From positions 98,564 through 135,568 of the forward strand of contig NZ_JAPDFS010000004.1 in the NCBI RefSeq assembly GCF_027257195.1: a DNA stretch of 37,005 bases, written 5' to 3'. The translations under genes were made by a program, and so were the position numbers. A model generated the notes under the pieces. That model was not told the DNA's origin. It ran no database searches and saw only the letters and a list, made by a program, of their open reading frames with translations. This document shows, piece after piece, positions 31,771-37,005 of the stretch. The DNA comes from Halorubrum sp. F4. Lineage in GTDB: Archaea; Halobacteriota; Halobacteria; Halobacteriales; Haloferacaceae. Every line of letters begins with the position of its first letter. Within the stretch, counting starts at the first letter, position 1.

Positions 31771-33141
31771 TCACTCCCCGCCGAGTTTCGTCTCGCCGAC
31801 CGCGTCGTGGCCCTCGATGACCTCCGTGCCGCCCATGTACGGCCGGAGCGGCTCGGGGACGGTCACGGTGCCGTCGTCGTTCTGGTAGTACTCCAGGATC
31901 GCGACGACGATCCGCGGGACCGCGAGCCCGGAGCCGTTGAGCGTGTGAAGGTGCTCGGCGGACTCGTGGTGCTCCTCGCGGAAGCGGATCCCGGCGCGGC
32001 GCGCCTGGAAGTCCTCGAAGTTCGAGACCGAGGAGACCTCGAGCCAGCGGCCGCCCTCGGCGGGACCCTCCTCCATGTCGTCTCCGGGAGCCCACACCTC
32101 GAGGTCGTACTTCTTCGCCTGCGTGAACCCGAGGTCGCCCGTACACATCTCCAACACTCGGTAGGGGAGATCGAGCCGGCGGAGCACCTCCTCGGCCTCG
32201 TCGACGAGCCCCTCGAACCGCTCGTAGCTCTCCTCCGGTCGCACGAAGTTCACCATCTCCACCTTGTTGAACTGGTGGACGCGGACGATCCCGCGCGTCT
32301 CCGTGCCGTGTTCGCCGGCCTCCTGTCGGAAGTTCGGCGTGTACGCCTGGTACTTCAGGGGTAGGTCCTCGCCAAGCAGGATCTCCTCGCGGTGGAGGTT
32401 CGTGACGGGGACCTCCGCGGTCGGGAGCAGCCAGAGGTCCTCGTCGTCGTACGCCTCGTCGTTTCGCCCCTCGAGCCGGTAGGCGTCCTCGGTGAACTTG
32501 GGGAACTGCCCGGTTCCGCGCATCGACGCGGAGTTGACCGGGATCGGCGGGAACACGTCGGTGTACCCCTGCTCGCGGTGGACCTCGAGCATGAACTGGA
32601 TCAGCGCGTGCTCCAGGCGCGCGCCGTCGCCCTTCGCGACGTAGAAGCCGCCCCCGGCGACCTTCGCGCCGCGCTCGAAGTCGAGGATCTCCAGGTCCTC
32701 GCCCAGGTCGTAGTGGGGCTCGACCTCGTCGGGGAGTTCTCGCAGTTCGTCGAACCCCTCCCGGCGCACCTCCTCGTTCTCGGACTCGTCCTCGCCGACC
32801 GGCACCGACTCGTGGGGGATCTGCGGCAGCTCGAGCAACGACTCCTCGAGTTCGGATTCGAGCGCCTCGGCACGGTCCTCGACGTCCTGGAGCTCGGATT
32901 TGAGTTCCCCGGAGCGTTCGATCGCTTCCTGAGCCGCCTCCTCTTTCCCCTCCTGTTTCAGGTCGCCGATCCGCGAGGAGACCTCGTTGCGCTCGTGACG
33001 CAGGTCGTCGCCGCGTCGCTTGAGCTCGCGCCACTCCTCGTCGACCTCGAGTATCCGGTCGAGGTCCACGTCGACGCCCTTGTTCTCGAGCGCCTCGCGG
33101 ACCGTCTCGGGGTTCTCCCGGACGAACTGTCGGGAAAGCAT
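31771..33141 (-). CDS. serS: Seryl-tRNA synthetase
   Basis: A 456-residue class II synthetase. The N-terminal long coiled-coil arm (about 30-105; [33 protein letters not shown]) recognises the tRNA, and the catalytic domain has the class II motifs: motif 2 in [27 protein letters not shown] and motif 3 in [18 protein letters not shown]. This is the bacterial-type SerRS found in haloarchaea, not the methanogen form. ATG 33141 has a TATA-like element (cggttttggg, about 33164-33173) about 28 bases upstream. It is convergent with the HIT gene, 12 bases apart. Confidence 0.97.
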   Translation of the reverse strand: MLSRQFVRENPETVREALENKGVDVDLDRILEVDEEWRELKRRGDDLRHERNEVSSRIGDLKQEGKEEAAQEAIERSGELKSELQDVEDRAEALESELEESLLELPQIPHESVPVGEDESENEEVRREGFDELRELPDEVEPHYDLGEDLEILDFERGAKVAGGGFYVAKGDGARLEHALIQFMLEVHREQGYTDVFPPIPVNSASMRGTGQFPKFTEDAYRLEGRNDEAYDDEDLWLLPTAEVPVTNLHREEILLGEDLPLKYQAYTPNFRQEAGEHGTETRGIVRVHQFNKVEMVNFVRPEESYERFEGLVDEAEEVLRRLDLPYRVLEMCTGDLGFTQAKKYDLEVWAPGDDMEEGPAEGGRWLEVSSVSNFEDFQARRAGIRFREEHHESAEHLHTLNGSGLAVPRIVVAILEYYQNDDGTVTVPEPLRPYMGGTEVIEGHDAVGETKLGGE

Positions 33142-33214
33142 TTACGGGCCGTTCCGCGGGACGGCCCAAAACCGTATCGGAGCGCCGGCGTCCCGACGCG
33201 ACTTCCCCGTCCGA

Positions 33215-33934
33215 CTAGATGAACTCGGACGGGCGTGGTCCGTTCGTGACGTGAACCTCGAAGGGTTGGGTGCCGACGTCGTCCCGCTCGACGAGGTGCC
33301 AGTACGTCTCGGCCAACTCGTCGGGGTCGAGGAACGTCTCCTCCTCGCGGTCCGGCTGCCGCTCGCGGACCGCCGGCGAGTCGATCTGCCCGTCGATGAC
33401 GACGTGGGCGACGTGAACTCCCTCCGGTCCGAACTCCTGGGCGATGTCCATCGCCATCCCGCGGGCGGCGAACTTCGCGGCCGTGAAGCCGATCGCCCCG
33501 CCGCGGCTCCGCACCGCGGACGTCGCGCCGGTGAAGAGCACGGTCCCGCCGCCCGTCCCGAGCATGTCGGAGACGGCCTCCCGCGAACAGACGAACGCGC
33601 CGCGTCCGTTGACCGCCCACGCCTCCTCGAACTCCTCGACGCTGGTGTCCATGAGCCCCGTCCAGGAGGCCGCGCTCGCGTGGTTGACGAGGACGTCCAC
33701 CGGGCCGAACGCCTCACGGACCGCGTCGAACCCGTCCCGGATCGCGTCGACGTCGGTGAGGTCGACCGGAACCGCGAGCCCCTCGCCCGGCTCCGGAAGG
33801 TCGGCCGCGAGCTCCTCGATGTACCCCGCGGATCGGGCGAACAGCGCGACTCGACACCCCTCGGCGGCGAACCGCCGTGCGATCGACGCTCCGAGCCCCG
33901 GACCGACGCCGGCGACGACGACTGTGCGCGTCAT
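33215..33934 (-). CDS. SDR-family protein with the catalytic Tyr replaced by Phe
   Basis: A 239-residue short-chain dehydrogenase/reductase fold. The cofactor loop is VVVAGVGPGLGAS (6-18), with VLVNHASAA for the NNAG-like strand and TGATSAVRSRGG around Ser139. The usual YxxxK is Phe150-T-A-A-Lys154 (GFTAAKF), so the proton-donating tyrosine is missing while the lysine, serine and Asn109 are kept. Related proteins with FxxxK and the AHVVIDG...  segment are known, so this is probably a family feature rather than a mutation. Function is unknown. ATG 33934 is chosen over an upstream in-frame start because of a TATA-like cttttggg at 33958-33965. Confidence 0.82.
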   Translation of the reverse strand: MTRTVVVAGVGPGLGASIARRFAAEGCRVALFARSAGYIEELAADLPEPGEGLAVPVDLTDVDAIRDGFDAVREAFGPVDVLVNHASAASWTGLMDTSVEEFEEAWAVNGRGAFVCSREAVSDMLGTGGGTVLFTGATSAVRSRGGAIGFTAAKFAARGMAMDIAQEFGPEGVHVAHVVIDGQIDSPAVRERQPDREEETFLDPDELAETYWHLVERDDVGTQPFEVHVTNGPRPSEFI

Positions 33935-34095
33935 GGGTGCGCGTACGGGCCGGCGGCCCAAAAGTGCGACCCGATCGTTCGTCCGATCCGATCGTTCGAC
34001 GCACGGTTCGACCGCTCGACGGACGATCCGACCGTTCCTCGGCCGGGCGTTCCGATGCCCAAATGGTTTTTTCCGTCCGGTGAGTCCTCCCGAGC

Positions 34096-35772
34096 ATGAC
34101 CGTTACCGGGGCTGAATATCTGGCCGGCGCGTTGGAGGAGTACGGCGTGGAACACGTCTTCGGGAACCCCGGAACGACGGAGCTTCCGACGGTTCAGGCG
34201 GTCGCCGACAGCTCGATCGAGTACGTCCTCGCCCTCCACGAGGACGTCGCGACCGGGATGGCGGCCGGCTACGCGACGACGCGACGATACCACTCGCACC
34301 ACGACGACTCGGTGAACCCGCTCGGCGTCACGAACCTCCACGTCGCGCCGGGGCTCGCACACGGTATCGGAAACGTCATCGGCGCGGCCTTCTCCGGTTC
34401 GCCGCTTCTCGTCACCGCCGGCAACTACAGCACGGACTTCCAACACGAGGAGCCGATCCTCCACGGCGACCTCGAGGCGCTCGTCGACCAGTACACGAAG
34501 TGGAGCGCGTCGATCCCCTCCGTCGAGGCGCTCCCGGCGATGCTCCGACGGGCGGTTCGACAGGCGCTCACCCCCCCGACCGGCCCCGTCTTCCTCGAGC
34601 TACCGGTCGACGTGATGACGGACGAGACCGACGCCGGCGTCCAGCGTCTCGGTCCGATCCCCGACGCGGGCCGGGGCGACCCCGACGCCGTCGCGGCCGC
34701 CGCGCGGCTCGTGGCGGCCGCCGACGAGCCCGTGATGGTGATCGGCGACGAGGTCGCCCGGTCGGGCGCCGACGCGGTGCGGGCCGCCGTCGACTTCGCG
34801 GAGGCGGCCGGTGCCCGGGTCCACGGCGAGTTCATCACCGCGGAGTCGAACTTCCCGACCGACCACGAACTGTGGGGCGGGGCGGTGCCGGGGACCGAAC
34901 CCGGGTTCATCGAGACCGTCGACGGCGACACGGTCGTCTTCGTCGGCTGCGGCTCGGCGACGACGTCGCTCGCGCACGACGAGGAGCTCCTCCCGGACGC
35001 GACGATCGTTCAGATCGGCCCGAACGGCTGGGAGCTCGGGAAGAACTGGCCCGCGGACGCGTCGGTGCTCGGCGACCCGGAACACGTGTTCCGCGAGCTC
35101 ACGGAACTCGTCTCCGGCGATCTCTCCGGGAGCGAGCGCGACGCGAGGCTCGAGCGAGCCCGCGAGCGGGTCGCCGAGTTCCGCGAGGCCCGACGCCCCG
35201 CCGGTCCCGACCCGGACGACCCGCGAGCCTCCAAGGGTCAGCTCGGGGAGGCGATGGCGGAGGCGGCCTCGGACGCGCTCATCGTCAACGAGGGGGTCAC
35301 GTCCGGACGCTCCGTCCAGTACAACGTCCCGCTCGGCCCCGAACAGTGGATCGGGAACAAGAGCGGCGGGCTCGGCTACGGGCTGCCCGCGGCGATCGGG
35401 GCCGCCATCGCCGAGCGCGAGCGTCCCGATCCCCGCGACGTCGTCGCGTTCATCGGCGACGGCTCGTACTTCTACTACCCGCAGTCGATATACTCGGCCG
35501 TGCGACACGACGTGGGGCTCACCACGGTCGTCGCCGACAACCGGAACTACCGGATCCTGAAGGACAACACGCTCCGGGTGTTGGGCGGCGAGGAGCGGGA
35601 CCACGACTTCACCGCGATGGACTTCGAGCCGCCGATGGACATCCCCGCCAACGCGGAGAGCTACGGTGCGACGGGCGAACTCGTCGACGACCCCGAGGCG
35701 ATCGCGGACGCCATCACGGAGGCTCGACGGCGCGACGGGCCGACGGTCCTCGACGTCGCGATCCACGACTGA
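34096..35772 (+). CDS. Benzoylformate-decarboxylase-like thiamine diphosphate enzyme
   Basis: A 558-residue ThDP enzyme with the three-domain plan of pyruvate-decarboxylase/acetolactate-synthase relatives. The N-terminal PYR domain has the activating glutamate Glu49 (VLALHEDVATGMAAGYA) and EYGVEHVFGNPGTTELP; the C-terminal PP domain has the diphosphate/Mg motif GDGSYFYY (about 454-461) and DNRNYRI. The middle domain lacks obvious FAD binding. Start and GTTELP/HED style are closest to benzoylformate decarboxylases, which act on 2-keto acids, but other 2-keto acids are equally possible. TATA-like tggtttttt precedes it at 34065-34073. It precedes an M20 hydrolase on the same strand. Confidence 0.85.
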   Translation: MTVTGAEYLAGALEEYGVEHVFGNPGTTELPTVQAVADSSIEYVLALHEDVATGMAAGYATTRRYHSHHDDSVNPLGVTNLHVAPGLAHGIGNVIGAAFSGSPLLVTAGNYSTDFQHEEPILHGDLEALVDQYTKWSASIPSVEALPAMLRRAVRQALTPPTGPVFLELPVDVMTDETDAGVQRLGPIPDAGRGDPDAVAAAARLVAAADEPVMVIGDEVARSGADAVRAAVDFAEAAGARVHGEFITAESNFPTDHELWGGAVPGTEPGFIETVDGDTVVFVGCGSATTSLAHDEELLPDATIVQIGPNGWELGKNWPADASVLGDPEHVFRELTELVSGDLSGSERDARLERARERVAEFREARRPAGPDPDDPRASKGQLGEAMAEAASDALIVNEGVTSGRSVQYNVPLGPEQWIGNKSGGLGYGLPAAIGAAIAERERPDPRDVVAFIGDGSYFYYPQSIYSAVRHDVGLTTVVADNRNYRILKDNTLRVLGGEERDHDFTAMDFEPPMDIPANAESYGATGELVDDPEAIADAITEARRRDGPTVLDVAIHD

Positions 35773-35840
35773 GGGACGGCTCGCGGTCGAATCCGATCCA
35801 CGATCGGGACCCGACCCGTCGCTCGGTTCGCCGGCCGCTG

Positions 35841-35848
35841 GATTTAGT
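35841..35848 (+). promoter_or_regulatory. TATA element of the M20 amidohydrolase
   Basis: gatttagt is centred about 28 bases upstream of ATG 35873; leaderless spacing. Confidence 0.45.
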
Positions 35849-35872
35849 TGCCCCTTCGACGCAGTGGGACGT

Positions 35873-36952
35873 ATGGTCACCATCGACCCCGAACGGTTCA
35901 GGGAGACGTTCGAACGGTACTCCGAGATCGGCCGCACCGAGAACGACGGCCTCCATCGGCTCGCGCTCTCCGAGGCGGACCGGGAGGTACGCGACCTGTT
36001 CGTCTCGGACCTGGAGGACCTCGGGCTCGACGTCCGGATCGATCGGATCGGCAACGTCTTCGGACGCGCGGAGGGGACCGACCCCGACGCCGAGCCGGTG
36101 TTGATCGCGTCACACCTCGACTCACAACCGTACGGTGGCCGGTTCGACGGCCAGCTCGGCGTTCTCTCCGCACTGGAGACGCTCCGCGCGTTCGACGACG
36201 AGAGCGTCGAGCATCGCCGACCGATCGAGATCGTGAACTGGACCAACGAGGAGGGATCCCGGTTCAAGCCGGCGCTGATGGGAAGCGGCGCGTTCACCGG
36301 CGAGCTCGATCTCGAGGAGGTGCTCGGCCACGCCGACGCCGACGGCGTGACGGTCGCCGAGGCGCTCGAGGAGACCGGGTATCGGGGCGACGAGCCGGTC
36401 GGCCCCCGCGAGGAGTACCACTCGTCGCTCGAACTCCACGTCGAACAGGGGCCGAAACTCGAGGATGACGGACTCTCGGTCGGCATCGTCGAGGGCGTGT
36501 TCGGGATGGCGTGGCTCGAGGTGACGGTCCACGGCGACGCCGACCACGCCGGTCCCTCGCCGATGTACTCCCGGAAGGACGCGCTCGTCGCGGCGGCCGA
36601 CGTCGTCACGGCGGTCCGGCGGCTGTCGAACCGCTTCGCCGACGACGTGGTCACGACCGTCGGGGAACTCGAGGTGGAGCCGAACTCCATCAACGTCATC
36701 CCGTCGGAGGTCCGGTTCACCGTCGACGTGCGCAGCTACGACGACGCGGTCGACGCGTCCCACCGCGCGATGGTGAGCGGGGCCGGCCACGACGCGAGCT
36801 ACGTGAACGAGATAACGGACACCGCCATGCTGTTCGTGCCGAGCGTCGACGGGAAGACCCACAACGAGGCCGAGTTCACCGAGTGGGCGGACGCCGTCGA
36901 GGGCGCACGCGTGTACGCCGAGACGGTGAGGCGGCTGGCGGACGCGGCGTGA
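35873..36952 (+). CDS. M20 Zn-dependent amidase (allantoate amidohydrolase/carbamoylase type), internal deletion
   Basis: A 359-residue hydrolase of the family of allantoate amidohydrolases and N-carbamoyl-L-amino-acid hydrolases. Ligands are visible: His81 (IASHLDSQPYGGRFDG), Asp92, Glu126/127 (NWTNEEGSRF), His189 (LHVEQGP), and His330 (DGKTHNEAEFT). Family members are about 400-415 residues; here SYDDAVDA (289-296) runs straight into SHRAMVSGAGHDAS, so about 50 residues between a beta strand and the GAGHDA motif seem to be missing in frame. All metal ligands remain, so it could still fold, but loss of function is likely enough to consider. The C-terminal codons start a 29-base tandem repeat. 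Confidence 0.8.
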   Translation: MVTIDPERFRETFERYSEIGRTENDGLHRLALSEADREVRDLFVSDLEDLGLDVRIDRIGNVFGRAEGTDPDAEPVLIASHLDSQPYGGRFDGQLGVLSALETLRAFDDESVEHRRPIEIVNWTNEEGSRFKPALMGSGAFTGELDLEEVLGHADADGVTVAEALEETGYRGDEPVGPREEYHSSLELHVEQGPKLEDDGLSVGIVEGVFGMAWLEVTVHGDADHAGPSPMYSRKDALVAAADVVTAVRRLSNRFADDVVTTVGELEVEPNSINVIPSEVRFTVDVRSYDDAVDASHRAMVSGAGHDASYVNEITDTAMLFVPSVDGKTHNEAEFTEWADAVEGARVYAETVRRLADAA

Positions 36953-37005
36953 ACCTGAGGCGGCCGGCGGACGCGACGTGAACCTGAGGCGGCCGGCGGA
37001 CGCGA
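36928..37005 (+). repeat. 29-base tandem repeat, 2.7 copies, running off the window
   Basis: Copy 1 (36928-36956) covers the last codons and stop of the M20 gene; copy 2 (36957-36985) differs from it at two positions; copy 3 (36986-37005) is cut by the window edge after 20 matching bases. A unit reads gaggcggccggcggacgcga followed by cgtgaacct. The number of further copies is unknown. Confidence 0.9.

Noticed and set aside
33971..34050. Repeated cgatcgttcg-type blocks (33973-33982, 33990-33999) as an operator
   Set aside because: The copies are partly explained by the general taste of these intergenic regions for cgatc and gttcg; no symmetry or conserved spacing strong enough to call a site.
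34600..36720. A 706-codon minus-strand frame
   Set aside because: Antisense to the ThDP enzyme and M20 amidase; serine/arginine-rich shadow with no family resemblance.
34096..36952. A dedicated operon of the ThDP decarboxylase and the M20 amidase
   Set aside because: The M20 gene has its own TATA element at the leaderless distance and a 100-base gap, so shared function is not supported beyond adjacency.
36928..37005. CRISPR array suspected from the 29-base period
   Set aside because: Copies are directly adjacent with no spacers, and the first lies inside a gene.

Overview
This window looks like chromosomal DNA of a haloarchaeon, most like Halorubrum or another Haloferacales member. It is very GC-rich, its predicted proteins are strongly acidic, and many genes have a TATA-like A+T patch about 27-30 bases before the start codon with no room for a leader, which is the leaderless architecture of halophilic archaea. 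Haloarchaeal families recur: DUF63, DUF2150, DUF5789-like, an acidic 2Fe-2S ferredoxin and CheF. The organism call is inference; no database was searched.

Layout. 1-2486: a RimK-type glutamate ligase fused to a RimB-like retropepsin domain, divergent from an AstE/aspartoacylase-family hydrolase. 2629-8359: housekeeping and hypothetical genes (a membrane coiled-coil protein built of four-residue repeats, a small secreted/membrane protein, a TatD-like hydrolase, DUF2150, a UspA-DUF63 operon, an apparently orphan Dam-type adenine methylase, and a DUF5789-like protein). 8397-12505: a TAXI-type TRAP transporter (lipoprotein receptor, fused permease, tiny one-helix partner) followed by a universal stress protein. 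12611-17731: a two-way catabolic cluster with a FAH hydrolase, a cupin and a LarA-type nickel racemase homologue on one strand, and two enolase-superfamily enzymes (mandelate-racemase type and sugar-acid-dehydratase type) on the other. Together with the TRAP transporter this suggests uptake and breakdown of an unknown hydroxy- or sugar acid. A glutaryl-CoA-dehydrogenase-like gene follows.

19034-23000 is more mosaic: an A+T-richer ArsC/LMW-phosphatase gene behind a near-palindromic AT promoter, a 320-base gene-free stretch with GC-rich stem-loops, a D-2-hydroxyacid dehydrogenase, an MFS transporter, and the N-terminal stub of an integrase lying 52 bases from the 3' end of a tRNA-His gene, the typical scar of a tRNA-targeted element. 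23075-36952 returns to core-type genes: CNNM/CorC-type CBS protein, a large secreted Vps62-like protein, an M20 peptidase, ferredoxin, CheF, a membrane histidine kinase, a HIT hydrolase, seryl-tRNA synthetase, an SDR whose catalytic Tyr is Phe, a benzoylformate-decarboxylase-like ThDP enzyme, and a second M20 amidohydrolase that seems to lack about 50 internal residues and runs into a 29-base tandem repeat at the window edge.

The most rewarding regions are the LarA/enolase/FAH cluster with its TRAP transporter, the RimK-RimB fusion with its aspartoacylase neighbour, and the tRNA-His integration scar. Functions are assigned from motifs and family knowledge only; substrates are not determined.
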